NCBI RefSeq assembly: GCF_932526225.1
Contig: NC_064042.1
Span: 13,897,040 to 13,961,039, forward strand
Source of the DNA: Nematostella vectensis
Lineage: Eukaryota > Cnidaria > Anthozoa > Actiniaria > Edwardsiidae
DNA length: 64,000 nucleotides
Direction: 5' to 3'
The notes under the pieces were generated by a model, which did not search any database, was not told the origin of the DNA, and saw nothing but the letters and a program-made list of their open reading frames with translations. Position 1 is the first letter of the stretch. Each line of letters begins with the position of its first letter. A program made the position numbers and the translations under genes. Shown here in pieces: positions 55,101 to 56,443 of this stretch.

Positions 55101-56443
55101 TTTCAGCTAACAAGCCCTTCCTATTCGCCGCCCCCTGAAGTGTATTCCAGTGCTCGTTATCTCTGACCTGTAAGAAGCTTTCCTGATAGCCCGTCGGACA
55201 CCAACCGTCGCCTGTATTCAGTTTAGCACCCAATGTATTGCCATTATTCGTTGTTAGTTCCGCCTTCCCGCTCTCCACGCCGAGCGGTTCATTGCACACT
55301 GCTAGACAAAGACAGAACGACAACTCTATGAAAGGTCGCCCTAATAAAATTGCGCTGATACCGCAATCTATAGCTTTGTAGCTTTCAGATTTAAGGGGCA
55401 ATCGCACCAGTTGATAACGTATCAATCTCCGATTGTTTTTAACGGAAAACGCGAACATTATTTTTACATTTTAAAGCAGAGTGTCTATTGAAAGTTTCTT
55501 CGGGGATGTGTGTGATAATTTAGAGTGGATGGTCTGCTAAATAGCGCAAATTCTAATGATATTTTTATCTTTTGTCGGTTGTCGTTTCCAAATGGTGCGA
55601 CCGCCGCTTTTGGTTTTGATTAGAAATAATCTAATATTTCCTCAGAAAATTCCACTAAACAGTAAGCTTTATATTGGGAGCATTAGAAGCCTTTTCTCAG
55701 TTTTGAAACGATAAGCGATTTAATAAAGATAATTATTAATCTTTAATTCTTTTCGATATTTTAATTCCTATTGATATGGAAATTACGAGTTTTAACTTTG
55801 GGACCTTAAAATTTGAACTTGGATAGATATTTGATATATTAAAACTATTTTGCACTTGTTTTTAAACAATTTATCTCTGATCGAATGCGAATATTTTTGG
55901 TATTCTTTTTTAAATTACTAAACGATGTTTTAATAATTTATCATTCTAATAAAAGGACCCTAAATGAATAAATGTGTTTGTCGATTTTCATCAAAGGCCA
56001 CAAAACGTTTACACAGTAAAAGATAGCATAGCAATTTCAATAGAATTTCTTTCTTTCTCTATTTTCATATCTTTCTTCACTTTTTCATTGTTTTCCCCGC
56101 TTGCTTTTCTATCTCTCTATATATCTGTTACTTTCATTTATTTATTCATTATTTTTTCTTTACCGCCCTACTCCCTTTTCTTCTTTCTCTGGCCCACACC
56201 CTCTTTATATCGCAAACGGCTCAGTCACATTTTTATCCGTCTATCCTGGGCCACTTTCCATTTATTATAAGAAGGTAATCAGGAAATCTTTTTCGATTTC
56301 ATGGAATCAAGTAACATATTAAAAGTGATAATTAGAAAATTAGAATAGCGCAATTTTTATTAAACTTAAAAGAGATACTTACATTGTGCAGACCTGGCTA
56401 GCGTCACAAGAAACAGCGAAATTAGAGAACATTTGCCGAACAT
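791..56443 (-). CDS. Secreted multi-discoidin (F5/8 type C repeat) protein, at least 15 domains, 3' end outside window
   Basis: A signal peptide is followed by at least fifteen tandem F5/8 type C (discoidin) domains of roughly 130-165 residues. Discoidin domains are beta-sandwich modules that bind carbohydrates, phospholipids or proteins at the cell surface or in the matrix, so a secreted or matrix adhesion or lectin-like role is inferred. The recurring landmarks are a first Cys followed by PLG or a variant, a WC motif, LQVDL, the G.W..Y..DG..W..Y strand and the closing R.I.P..W...CLRVELYGC. The 31 exons I delimited sum to 6453 nt with GT donors, AG acceptors and phases that agree at every junction, giving 2151 uninterrupted codons. 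No transmembrane segment or other domain type is seen inside the window. I do not recognise a named orthologue. The C-terminal half of domain 15 and the stop codon lie beyond position 1. Confidence 0.9.
1203..1341 (-). CDS. Exon 30: discoidin domain 14, C-terminal half
   Basis: KIQGADPRIPRIKTKMDAKI, AQYLRLHNYEYIDKPCL and RVEVFGCLG, closing Cys present, donor GTAAGT, 139 nt. Confidence 0.84.
1697..1977 (-). CDS. Exon 29: discoidin domain 14, N-terminal half
   Basis: GCDEPIGVSNLPNSSFNA, ARLGSSGAWCPSTTSREEY, IEINLGDVYVITAIATEG and RDEWSSITT, donor GTGAGT, 281 nt. Confidence 0.86.
1978..2814. other. Intron between exons 28 and 29
   Basis: Unique AT-rich sequence with no recognised repeat or gene. 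Confidence 0.55.
2815..2953 (-). CDS. Exon 28: discoidin domain 13, C-terminal half, closing Cys absent
   Basis: VFKGPADGYIVKRYFF, VGHIRITPKQWYLNPF and LQVELYVFDG. The YGC motif is replaced by YVF, so domain 13 has lost both partners of its disulfide together. Confidence 0.82.
2954..3539. other. Intron between exons 27 and 28, with a small hairpin
   Basis: An imperfect inverted repeat at 3072-3148 (ccgctaagcttagtgtcacg and gcgtgacactaaaagcgg). Otherwise nothing seen. Confidence 0.55.
3540..3826 (-). CDS. Exon 27: discoidin domain 13, N-terminal half, first Cys absent
   Basis: The usual C.EP.GME motif reads GGKAYGMES, so the first disulfide Cys is missing. The WC motif has become HFYFGDQ. 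WVSLFTLQLSMDDKEWFDY and RQDGDLK keep the fold signature. Splice sites and phases are normal. Confidence 0.8.
3827..4273. other. Intron between exons 26 and 27
   Basis: AT-rich. No repeat or gene recognised. Confidence 0.55.
4274..4412 (-). CDS. Exon 26: discoidin domain 12, C-terminal half
   Basis: VFNGNTASDSVAEIILTSPI, AKYIRLRPVQWHTHVCM and VELRGCPG. One of the best-conserved C-half exons, 139 nt, donor GTAAGA. Confidence 0.88.
4945..5261 (-). CDS. Exon 25: discoidin domain 12, N-terminal half
   Basis: VDNCQRKIGIEMSGIYND, ARLNGRMGGGAWCSRVND, FLQVNLPYLHNISAVIIQG, WVTKLSVEYSLDGNRW and NNSD. The donor GTAAGC is followed by a C-rich tract (a run of G on the plus strand at 4923-4935). Confidence 0.87.
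5664..6620. repeat. 57-bp satellite, about 16 units
   Basis: Units of ctctatcactcaagtcgtag plus agtgtaaatcagcccacgac plus tcgctatgacgcaacac repeat with a 57-bp period (for example cacgactcgc at 5721 and 5835). 57 is a multiple of three, so part of the array is open as 19-residue repeats, but it lies in an intron between exons 24 and 25. Confidence 0.93.
6799..6931 (-). CDS. Exon 24: discoidin domain 11, C-terminal half
   Basis: LLDAYGHTTDTRRVGL, HARYIRMNPTSPTTCMKV and EIRGCKG, 133 nt, donor GTAAAG. The Trp of the P..W motif is lost. It is needed to restore phase 1 before exon 25, which supports it strongly. Confidence 0.82.
6932..7463. other. Intron between exons 23 and 24
   Basis: AT-rich and unique as far as I can see; no gene. 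Confidence 0.5.
7464..7610 (-). CDS. Exon 23: discoidin domain 11, middle part
   Basis: VDLGYLSKITAIDVGGDP, RQVRLSLSSDGIWWDFYRKDGGDEA, 147 nt, phase 0 at both ends. It has no methionine of its own, so it is found only by splice-aware reading. Confidence 0.82.
7650..8015. repeat. CCATGG/TGCCATG simple-sequence region
   Basis: Irregular repeats of ccatggactgccatgac and related words at 7670-7760 and 7895-8015, separated by unique sequence. Intronic. Confidence 0.7.
8016..10637. other. Intron between exons 22 and 23, right part
   Basis: 2.6 kb of AT-rich DNA, with short runs of A and T and a small catcagccaatcagccaatc repeat at 9997-10020. Open frames here (60-70 codons) show no recognisable protein. 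Confidence 0.5.
10638..10798 (-). CDS. Exon 22: discoidin domain 11, first part
   Basis: ACDEPFGMQSGLISNASINA, RGRLGGTGLWCSGSF and NDLNYLQ, then a phase-0 donor GTTTGC. The domain is interrupted at LQ-V, the same place as in domain 1. Confidence 0.85.
10850..11115. repeat. (CCACG)/(CCACA) microsatellite
   Basis: Long run of ccacgccacaccac-type words. It creates false open frames on both strands (GVAWRG-type and HATPRH-type repeats). Confidence 0.93.
11268..11633 (-). CDS. Exon 21: whole discoidin domain 10 in one exon
   Basis: A single 366-nt exon covers the domain from VCSSRLEPSATHNG through TTDGLTWLDYTENGVKM directly into IFRGNHDRGETT and YRSVARIDAKLYGCQG. The phase-0 intron found at that point in the other domains is missing. 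The first third is poorly conserved and lacks the inner WC motif. Confidence 0.84.
11659..11887. repeat. Two direct copies of an 80-bp block
   Basis: aaggttctagtttatattca through ctggtgtcctaattcaaat occurs at 11659 and again at 11807 with two or three changes. Confidence 0.88.
12002..12128 (-). CDS. Exon 20: discoidin domain 9, C-terminal half
   Basis: QFQLNNSIITARVAG, MVRLVAIQWKGWICMKV and KVHGCPG. Only 127 nt, with the first loop shortened. Closing Cys present, donor GTGAGG. Confidence 0.83.
12308..12850 (-). repeat. 43-bp array: 13 copies of the exon 19 end and its splice donor
   Basis: gactcacc recurs every 43 bases from 12308 to 12824 (twelve intervals). On the minus strand each unit reads as the end of exon 19, the aag/gtgagtca donor and the first intron bases. 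The copy at 12824 is the genuine exon boundary; the rest lie in the intron. Confidence 0.93.
12831..13156 (-). CDS. Exon 19: discoidin domain 9, N-terminal half
   Basis: GCKSEIPLYNTGPEGKEITTSS, NDTYGWCAGSNVGHQYVQF, ASWVTKYRVEHSMDGITW and NYTEQGKVK. The last bases of the exon and its donor GTGAGTC form the right-hand unit of a 43-bp array that continues through the intron. Confidence 0.87.
13667..13941. mobile_element. 275-bp MITE
   Basis: The left end ggacttgcgctaagagatca is inverted at the right end (tcttttagcgcaagtcc). The interior is AT-rich and non-coding. A related end (ggtcacgtgatctcttagtg) lies at 54074-54095 in the opposite orientation, so the family is dispersed. Confidence 0.78.
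14012..15334 (-). repeat. 147-bp satellite, nine nearly identical units, open as a 49-residue repeat
   Basis: caataacaaaggagtgattg recurs every 147 bases nine times. The period is exactly 49 codons, so one minus frame runs open through the whole array (repeat NPRNIIIQGSPMISG, YLEDVTSQFARHRYGYSKN). Units differ at only a handful of positions. It lies in the intron between exons 18 and 19, and I see no splice evidence that it is coding. Confidence 0.93.
15436..15577 (-). CDS. Exon 18: discoidin domain 8, C-terminal half
   Basis: RWSGNKDKHLSVMVQFNPSL, then KAIRFRPQNWKDRACLKV and VYTGCTG, with one extra residue before the closing Cys. The 147-bp tandem array begins about 100 bases into the following intron. 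Confidence 0.85.
15784..15998. repeat. Fold-back hairpin, arms of about 80 bp
   Basis: cgaacggcatcaaaaaatgg, gcgctcacgaattgctgaaa and tgacgtccgtgac in the left arm return inverted at 15918-15998, around a loop of about 50 bases. No coding content. Confidence 0.85.
16710..17029 (-). CDS. Exon 17: discoidin domain 8, N-terminal half
   Basis: ECYQPLGLVDANKYPN, MARLIDGQKPWCMSSS, YWLAIDLGVSVDVSAVEVKG and VQWKQHFRDDFKT, donor GTAAGT. The acceptor lies only about 25 bases from a MITE in the upstream intron. Confidence 0.86.
17056..17281. mobile_element. 226-bp MITE
   Basis: cacctctctgtaacagaccc at the left, inverse ccgggtctgttacagagagg at the right. Non-coding. It lies 25 bases upstream (in minus-strand sense) of the exon 17 acceptor. 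Confidence 0.82.
17330..17810. repeat. Dispersed repeat, copy 1
   Basis: tttgataatgagggagtcat followed by aaagaaaatt occurs twice inside this block (17459 and 17607). The second half (ttcgccaaaatgtgacagtt and aaaggctggtttaacc) matches 50290-50490 inverted. Confidence 0.75.
17857..17992 (-). CDS. Exon 16: discoidin domain 7, C-terminal half
   Basis: IFSTYSEVYSISKIEL, FLARYVRINFKD and MQFELYGCTG with closing Cys. The P..W motif is not preserved. 136 nt with consistent phases. Confidence 0.83.
18165..18200. repeat. (CAGA)n microsatellite
   Basis: cagacaga repeated about nine times just before the Mutator-like element. Confidence 0.95.
18389..21130. mobile_element. 2742-bp Mutator-like non-autonomous transposon filled with internal repeats
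   Basis: The ends accagagtgaagttagttcc and its inverse match perfectly over 51 bases. Both sides are flanked by the same 9 bases, tgtgacagc (18380-18388 and 21131-21139). A 9-bp duplication with long TIRs is the Mutator/MULE pattern. The interior has no gene. It consists of many copies of a unit of roughly 100-120 bp (tccttattcggataagtagt, ttatgaaataccatttcctt, cgagaaatgtttagaaaata), organised in larger duplicated blocks (18420-18840, 19230-19620 and 20380-20760 are copies). Confidence 0.9.
21314..21591 (-). CDS. Exon 15: discoidin domain 7, N-terminal half
   Basis: ECFSPLGMENLTINSP, ARLMQTGYWWSDTSN (WC changed to WW), FFRITLGEAIRTVTGLAI and DFYWQDYYEGRETK. The inner Cys is absent, as in domain 4. 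Confidence 0.84.
21720..23045. repeat. Degenerate short-unit satellite (ctatcgacagaccacaga)
   Basis: Words such as acctatcgacagaccacaga recur with drift through the whole intron between exons 14 and 15, interrupted by an (ATC)n tract at 21975-22165. Confidence 0.88.
21975..22165. repeat. (ATC)n microsatellite
   Basis: Long run of atcatcatc with occasional aac/aat interruptions; source of a false poly-Ser/Ile open frame. Confidence 0.95.
23065..23203 (-). CDS. Exon 14: discoidin domain 6, C-terminal half
   Basis: VFAGNTEHNLTVKNVLSKPF, AKSIRVHPVTW and ICLRLELYGCKG match the family pattern closely. 139 nt, phase 0 in and phase 1 out, donor GTGGAT. Confidence 0.87.
23586..23950 (-). CDS. Exon 13: discoidin domain 6, N-terminal half (long form)
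   Basis: VSPCEDPADRGVNYAIGMESG has an insert between the first Cys and the G.ESG motif. GKGAWCSDDQNGQQFLQVEL and AWVTTYSVSIKQRGGRTWKF follow. At 365 nt it is the longest N-half exon. I chose the donor GTATGG for phase 0; a GTAAAC five bases on would give phase 2. Confidence 0.82.
24140..24262. repeat. About 32-bp GC-rich tandem repeat
   Basis: Four units of ggaaaaaattgcgcgagcat plus gcgagcacggc. The apparent open frames on both strands here come from this repeat. Confidence 0.85.
24589..24727 (-). CDS. Exon 12: discoidin domain 5, C-terminal half, closing Cys replaced by Arg
   Basis: The exon ends CLRLEIYGRKG, where every normal sister exon has YGC. The frame and splice sites are intact, so this is a substitution and not a broken exon. 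It leaves the first Cys of domain 5 without its usual partner. Confidence 0.82.
24728..25366. other. Intron between exons 11 and 12
   Basis: Unique sequence; no gene or repeat recognised. Confidence 0.5.
25367..25647 (-). CDS. Exon 11: discoidin domain 5, N-terminal half (divergent)
   Basis: VCERALGLESKDIPDN, SARLNGPYAWCGRNRG and LTIDLQTTYFVTAIAIQG are clear. The last strand (TLDLYRAQATHLDFQTVM) has lost the DG..W..Y pattern. Phases remain correct (1 in, 0 out). Confidence 0.82.
25714..25855 (-). CDS. Exon 10: discoidin domain 4, C-terminal half
   Basis: ILKGNEDSYTTVRHNF, then TTRYVELTVVRF and RLQLELYGCRG. The typical proline-tryptophan of the P..W motif is lost, but the closing Cys is kept. 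Confidence 0.82.
26104..26381 (-). CDS. Exon 9: discoidin domain 4, N-terminal half
   Basis: ACADPLGLENGFI opens the domain. The usual WC motif is replaced by SAGWGGNRLF, so the conserved inner Cys is missing. MFLRVDLDTGWAVVNGIATRG and HWWDHTEDGLKK follow, then a GTACC donor. Confidence 0.84.
26440..27680. repeat. Satellite of about 35-bp units (gcgtgttgcgtatggcatgt)
   Basis: tagcgtgctttatgtagcgt and gttgcgtatggcatg recur through about 1.2 kb, decaying toward 27680 just before exon 8. Intronic. Confidence 0.9.
27700..27820 (-). CDS. Exon 8: discoidin domain 3, C-terminal half
   Basis: IFQSGNVTLPVPIVAVFIQIRP and CLRLELYGCKG, with closing Cys, in 121 nt. It is the shortest C-half exon, lacking residues in the first loop. 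Confidence 0.84.
28188..28623. mobile_element. 436-bp MITE ending next to the exon 7 splice donor
   Basis: The left end taccttattacacttaattt is inverted at the right end (aaattaagtgtaataaggta), and the arms continue into repeated tcgcgaaaat motifs. There is no coding capacity. The right end stops four bases short of the donor GT of exon 7. A TA/TAC duplication is possible. Confidence 0.82.
28629..28939 (-). CDS. Exon 7: discoidin domain 3, N-terminal half
   Basis: ACGRELGLSNGRV, ARLKNPTRVWCAALED, FLQVDLQTTHRV and LEWHNYTQNGTLK are all in place. The donor GTGAGTA is followed within about five bases by the end of a MITE, so the intron begins almost directly with transposon sequence. Confidence 0.88.
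28940..29473. other. Intron between exons 6 and 7
   Basis: Unique sequence; nothing recognised. Confidence 0.5.
29474..29612 (-). CDS. Exon 6: discoidin domain 2, C-terminal half
   Basis: TFQANSDANGIVRN leads to RTRYISIVPTKW and ICMRVEIYGCEG with the closing Cys. The length of 139 nt is the commonest value for C-half exons in this gene. Confidence 0.87.
29765..30880. repeat. Satellite of about 140-160-bp units with CRE palindrome and E-box
   Basis: About eight units of acaaccaaacttggtaggtg, tcaagggg-ggtg, atatggtcacgtgat and gacgtcatcgatgacgtcac. Most units contain two overlapping TGACGTCA octamers in a palindrome and a CACGTGA motif. The array continues after the Harbinger insertion at 32257. 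Confidence 0.9.
30881..32253 (+). mobile_element. PIF/Harbinger transposon, 1373 bp, with TIRs and 3-bp target duplication
   Basis: Terminal inverted repeats tgctgtgtttacacttgagc at the left and its inverse at the right agree over about 38 bases, continuing through gcctaccta-ggttcggtt. The flanks carry a 3-bp duplication (tat at 30878-30880 and 32254-32256). Removing the element restores a continuous satellite unit (aacattg-tat-aacaaccaaac). It encodes one broken DDE transposase. No Myb-like second gene is present, so it is non-autonomous now. Confidence 0.92.
31059..32052 (+). pseudogene. Harbinger (DDE_Tnp_4, HARBI1-type) transposase, frame-shifted and internally deleted
   Basis: The ATG at 31059 opens MNNIRSIAAACIVFSF, with an unusually hydrophobic start and then a basic stretch. 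WFDNLLQGSYVDEWWKENFR and VMVALWRLATGDSYRTVF fit the N-terminal region of HARBI1-type transposases. After a frameshift near 31530 comes VVGAVDESHIALKS (first catalytic Asp), then a second frameshift near 31830 and LLVGDSAYALSTTLMRPYK (second catalytic Asp). The segment that should hold the third acidic residue is deleted; the sequence jumps to a non-homologous end at about 32010. Inactive. Confidence 0.85.
32257..32470. repeat. Continuation of the CRE-palindrome satellite
   Basis: One full and one degenerate unit (caaccaaacttgataggtgt and gcgtgacgtcatcgatgacg) after the Harbinger transposon. Confidence 0.85.
32471..34359. other. Intron between exons 5 and 6, central part
   Basis: AT-rich. Around 32820-32990 is a short GC-richer patch (ggccgcaggccgcgcgc palindrome). 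No gene recognised. Confidence 0.45.
34225..34262. repeat. Palindromic motif ttaggcagtgcctaa, first copy
   Basis: gctccgcttttaggcagtgc then ctaaatctatatatt; a near-identical 38-base word recurs at 34796-34832 on the same strand, probably the end of a dispersed element. Confidence 0.65.
34360..34800. repeat. Dispersed repeat, related to 50750-51020 inverted
   Basis: cactcgattcaatcttcttt, aaaattttcaaagatctgta and aaattcccttttcaga correspond to the inverse of 50800-50960. The inner parts have diverged. Confidence 0.7.
35119..35429 (-). CDS. Exon 5: discoidin domain 2, N-terminal half
   Basis: ACNEPLGIADGSIPDAQIT opens the domain, followed by HRARLNASSSWCADW, QYLRIDLG and WTRYGEQGSQK before a GTAAGA donor. 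This is the usual two-exon layout, 311 nt, phase 1 in and phase 0 out. Confidence 0.88.
35794..36022. repeat. 117-bp tandem duplication (two units)
   Basis: caagccgctg followed by gggttgaccaacc and cttcaacccgttacagcgg occurs at 35794 and 35911. It lies directly outside the left Polinton repeat. Confidence 0.88.
36105..36431 (+). repeat. Left terminal inverted repeat of the Polinton-like element
   Basis: GC-rich block from about gggaggtatttccggctcc to ggggagtgtatttg. It is the inverse of 49069-49490 with high identity, including gcgatcctt, gttggctcatgggggt, gactttcgcgc and ctcgactctcccg. It is shorter than the right copy, missing roughly 50 bp near 36405 and about 30 bp near 36125. Confidence 0.78.
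37377..37893 (-). pseudogene. Possible element gene remnant, unrecognised
   Basis: Two overlapping minus frames, MTNVSKVNLKYDDIITPARQ (from 37893) and then PPVLVNIDAVNIEKRIPEVL (37640 region), could be one gene split by a frameshift near 37710. Opposite-strand frames are of similar length, so even the strand is uncertain. No domain recognised. Confidence 0.25.
38112..38320. repeat. 51-bp tandem repeat with TGACGTCA core
   Basis: About three and a half units of cgtcatataaaaactgacg followed by gatcgtacgtaagccgacac. Each unit junction carries gtgacgtcatat. Confidence 0.85.
38888..39375. repeat. Converging inverted repeat with TATA-like sequences
   Basis: cataggggctcataagtagg-type sequence at 38888-39030 returns inverted at 39235-39375 (ggggctcataagtaggggca, gtcacagcgtttcctagg, ctatttttagacgcgcg). 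Each arm carries a TATA-like box (tatataaatg, and actatatagg read inverted) pointing toward the centre. Function unknown. Confidence 0.7.
39406..39995. repeat. Two identical 295-bp tandem copies
   Basis: The block beginning aaaatgtaggtattcgcc at 39406 is repeated from 39701 with no difference that I can see. It duplicates the 3' part of the membrane/coiled-coil gene, giving a second truncated copy of its reading frame at 39450-39680. Near-identity means a recent event or an assembly duplication. Confidence 0.92.
39741..40172 (-). pseudogene. Membrane-anchored coiled-coil protein of the element, frame-shifted
   Basis: A hydrophobic N-terminal part (SVSLSVVLLTGALATKLSGV and IPLGVLSAVSAIVSTVTASV, two likely membrane segments) is followed after a frameshift near 40000 by KHGNIVMLSRCTKDDL and DISAQEFELIAREAEKYDEV, a charged helical tail. 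I associate this kind of protein with cnidarian Polinton-type elements. Function unknown. Confidence 0.45.
40241..41348 (-). pseudogene. Collagen-like fibre protein of the element, broken
   Basis: The start at 41348 reads MGVFNAQDMNLGVQGHRGER. A second block from 41000 has repeated Gly-X-Y triplets (GSKGDKGDKGDRGVQGVKGD) and then the SLTYNDLTPQQIDAL motif known from collagen-like fibres. It continues to a non-repetitive head (SRFYFTWKRSVNNSAWQFTG near 40345). Stops and frameshifts at about 41205, 41010 and 40560 separate the parts. A receptor-binding fibre or spike role is inferred from the shaft-plus-head layout. Confidence 0.6.
41478..41777 (-). pseudogene. DNA-packaging ATPase (FtsK/HerA, A32-like), C-terminal fragment
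   Basis: QKIVIFDFFVCEKKR is the Walker B region, followed by PIVGYFIRARRKNCSAIYLS, QSFYKTPKDVRLNCSHF and FPALAD. This order is diagnostic of the packaging ATPase of Polintons and related viruses. The Walker A (P-loop) part upstream is not recognisable; stops appear just before 41777. Oriented opposite to the capsid genes. Confidence 0.7.
42482..42910 (+). CDS. Intact 142-codon protein of the Polinton-like element (unknown function)
   Basis: A clean open frame starting MYNQPKRNAYKISLCGQYGT and ending at a TAG at 42908. Lys-rich and probably mostly helical, with KRFNRSKKYSDLSRMVFDEL and EEIERYLKQSLGELLSN. It is the first plus-strand gene after the divergent junction with the minus-strand ATPase. 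No domain recognised. It is the longest undamaged frame in an otherwise ruined element. Confidence 0.55.
   Translation: MYNQPKRNAYKISLCGQYGTLKKADVPKIMGHLSLVAYKHDFDTIDLLTKRFNRSKKYSDLSRMVFDELNELGELPIHKTSKKYSGVVYYNNPEDLFSRLELLGGSIKAGNDSVKGKFSSCSEEIERYLKQSLGELLSNHLV
43031..43640 (+). pseudogene. Putative minor capsid/penton-like protein of the element, broken
   Basis: Frames in succession show YSWHNVNLEYGNDSVKYS near 43035, SYHDLNDFLHQTMKSNGHVG near 43143, KLPNITNSIVPLHINTDLIT near 43370 and PTDNLTRGYSFSVQP near 43475. Together they look like a beta-rich structural protein found in the same position in related elements. At least three frameshifts separate the parts. Confidence 0.5.
43691..43915 (+). 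CDS. Small basic element protein, 74 codons (minor capsid-like)
   Basis: MRRGDMTLMWVLKHIYGGGV then DSIANLGRRAVKDATSKAVS and TGVYAGNRAGDQIVKLLQ ending in a basic tail. Amphipathic helices with a Gly-rich turn and a basic tail resemble small membrane-active or DNA-condensing virion proteins of adenovirus/Polinton type. The role is inferred. Confidence 0.45.
   Translation: MRRGDMTLMWVLKHIYGGGVVDSIANLGRRAVKDATSKAVSTAINKTGVYAGNRAGDQIVKLLQKNKKGSQSRY
43990..44780 (+). pseudogene. Major capsid-like protein of the Polinton-like element, broken
   Basis: Three consecutive frames carry one protein: NTEIPLNRYYIFEAFENKLM near 44240, KWTYLKEMVERLNSG near 44465 with RPRHVFVWVANDAK near 44550, and SCNLEVGTWNLYPESEYQVS near 44645. 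The combination fits the double-jelly-roll capsid type of cnidarian Polinton elements as I know it. There are frameshifts near 44200, 44390 and 44600, and the C-terminal half is missing, so the copy is dead. Confidence 0.55.
45144..45329 (+). pseudogene. Proline/glycine-rich small virion-type protein remnant
   Basis: MSALSGEGLQVDNQPQNYLQ and PTPPKGGYLRPPPLYGQRND, then a basic tail (KPKRRRRR-like, in a neighbouring frame at 45325-45360). Short hydrophobic head, GEGLQ motif and basic tail are typical of small capsid-associated proteins in Polinton-type elements. Assignment is by resemblance only. Confidence 0.4.
45780..45878. repeat. 50-bp tandem duplication
   Basis: taatggtatatgaagaagta plus ctgcgtcagagagaagagag occurs twice head to tail with a few substitutions. 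Confidence 0.85.
45975..46178 (+). CDS. Small element-encoded protein, 67 codons (function unknown)
   Basis: MNKENEIAARRDICYDTGKS and MVESLDQMPYGEMPKWGSTA followed by FFINSASVC. I associate the PYGEMPKWG..A..FIN pattern with a small gene recurrent in cnidarian Polinton-type elements, from memory and not searched. It may be intact, but a run of ten A near the end (46147-46156) makes a frameshift plausible. Confidence 0.45.
   Translation: MNKENEIAARRDICYDTGKSIGECDKKMVESLDQMPYGEMPKWGSTARFFINSASVCKKKNPAEAVE
46284..46440 (+). pseudogene. Small C2H2 zinc-finger protein of the Polinton-like element
   Basis: A short frame reads MHEIMWHCPVCNNDYTM and then KWAHFRTKKH, giving a C-x2-C-x(about 12)-H-x4-H finger. 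It ends at a stop soon after. It lies just upstream of the polymerase remnant, in the same direction. Its role is unknown; DNA or RNA binding is inferred from the finger. Confidence 0.5.
46600..48110 (+). pseudogene. Protein-primed DNA polymerase B (Polinton type), N-terminal and exonuclease part, multiply broken
   Basis: Successive frames show the upstream region typical of Polinton polymerases (GIKFTLGLKITF near 46670; YLNVVKFLPMRG and NECFRWCH near 46890-47170), a Cys/His metal-binding segment (CHICNREF at 47469, then DHCHITGKFRG from 47513), exonuclease-type motifs (IRGYDYHYI near 47620; FIDSFHFMSSSLDRL near 47785) and the KLDP.HY..SPGL.W segment near 48030-48075. Such polymerases copy linear DNA from a protein primer. 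Several frameshifts and stops and a 167-bp internal duplication interrupt it. The polymerase palm domain is absent; the sequence runs into unrelated DNA and a Harbinger fragment. Confidence 0.8.
46866..47199 (+). repeat. 167-bp tandem duplication inside the polymerase remnant
   Basis: The block starting gaatcagtcgacggtcac at 46866 recurs at 47033 essentially unchanged. The period of 167 is not a multiple of three, so the duplication by itself breaks the reading frame. Confidence 0.92.
48430..48615 (+). mobile_element. Fragment of the Harbinger element 3' end, lodged in the Polinton
   Basis: The stretch from tttggagttcattcaagatg to cacgcaaatgttca matches 32013-32200 of the Harbinger copy in this window, with small indels (for example atcgtgc missing). 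No terminal repeat remains. It interrupts the place where the polymerase C-terminal half should be. Confidence 0.82.
49069..49490 (-). repeat. Right terminal inverted repeat of the Polinton-like element
   Basis: Inverse of the left repeat, starting inside at caaatacactcccc and ending outside near gcccgggcggaatcgg. Open frames drawn across it (for example 49217-49708) are by-products of its high GC content. An A/G-rich tract without similarity to the left flank follows at 49500-49700. Confidence 0.78.
49828..49981 (-). CDS. Exon 4: discoidin domain 1, C-terminal part
   Basis: Runs from KINVTVKRD to CLRVEVHGCAG with the closing Cys, phase 0 in and phase 1 out. It is longer than its sister exons because of an insert around SANVEPMLM. 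A 4.4-kb intron separates it from exon 3 and a 14.4-kb intron follows it. Confidence 0.85.
50290..50490. repeat. Dispersed repeat, inverted copy of 17571-17760
   Basis: ggttaaaccagcctatttgt, gcgaactgtcacattttggc and atgactccctcattatcaaa match the 17.6-kb block in inverse orientation. Confidence 0.78.
50750..51020. repeat. Dispersed repeat, inverted relative of 34360-34800
   Basis: ctgaaaagggaattgaattt, aattttctacaaagctttga and aaaagagattgaatcgagga are inverse matches to the 34.6-kb block. Confidence 0.7.
51541..51812 (+). pseudogene. Crypton-type (DUF3504/KIAA1958-like) recombinase N-terminal fragment
   Basis: After an ATG at 51551 in one frame (MAEHDSQSSQLDEEELKKMG), a +1/-1 break moves into a second frame with SWAMKKFTEWCTKRMVECDF and LGVILRRFYAEVKTKDKKDL. 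This helical region precedes the tyrosine-recombinase core in Crypton-derived proteins (KIAA1958, QRICH1 and ZMYM relatives). The sequence stops right where the catalytic domain should begin. It sits antisense in the intron between exons 3 and 4 of the discoidin gene. The family is recognised by pattern only. Confidence 0.55.
52396..53264. repeat. Long inverted repeat, arms of about 200 bp
   Basis: The left arm (cacaggttccccaagctaat, cattacaataaaaaaaattg, caatccatttggggcaatat) returns inverted at about 53040-53264. A second nested inverted pair (52845-52915 and 52985-53050; cgtgaacttcaa, aaagcaacaaccagctaata) lies in the loop. No gene. Probably a fold-back transposon or a two-step inverted duplication. 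Confidence 0.85.
54430..54573 (-). CDS. Exon 3: discoidin domain 1, middle part
   Basis: Begins with VDLHQEHRVTGVSIQGARG and ends at DGTEWWDYMEDSQVK before GTGATG, phase 0 at both ends. This is the second half of what is a single exon in most other domains of the gene. Confidence 0.85.
54574..55167. other. Intron between exons 2 and 3
   Basis: Nothing recognised. Confidence 0.5.
55168..55301 (-). CDS. Exon 2: discoidin domain 1, first part
   Basis: Starts in phase 1 with VCNEPLGVESG and runs to ESFLQ, where a phase-0 intron splits the LQ-V strand. The WC motif is present (GDGWCPTGY). An alternative acceptor three bases further in (start 55298) would keep the frame. Confidence 0.82.
55302..56382. 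other. Intron 1 of the discoidin gene
   Basis: Strongly AT-rich with a pyrimidine-rich patch at 56045-56190. No repeat or gene recognised. Confidence 0.5.
56383..56443 (-). CDS. Exon 1: start codon and signal peptide
   Basis: The ATG at 56443 opens a 20-codon leader beginning MFGKCSLISLFLVTLA, with a basic residue, a hydrophobic core and small residues (ARSA) near the end, as in a secretory signal peptide. It stops at a consensus donor GTAAGTAT in phase 1, exactly the phase that exon 2 needs. There is no discoidin sequence upstream. Confidence 0.82.
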
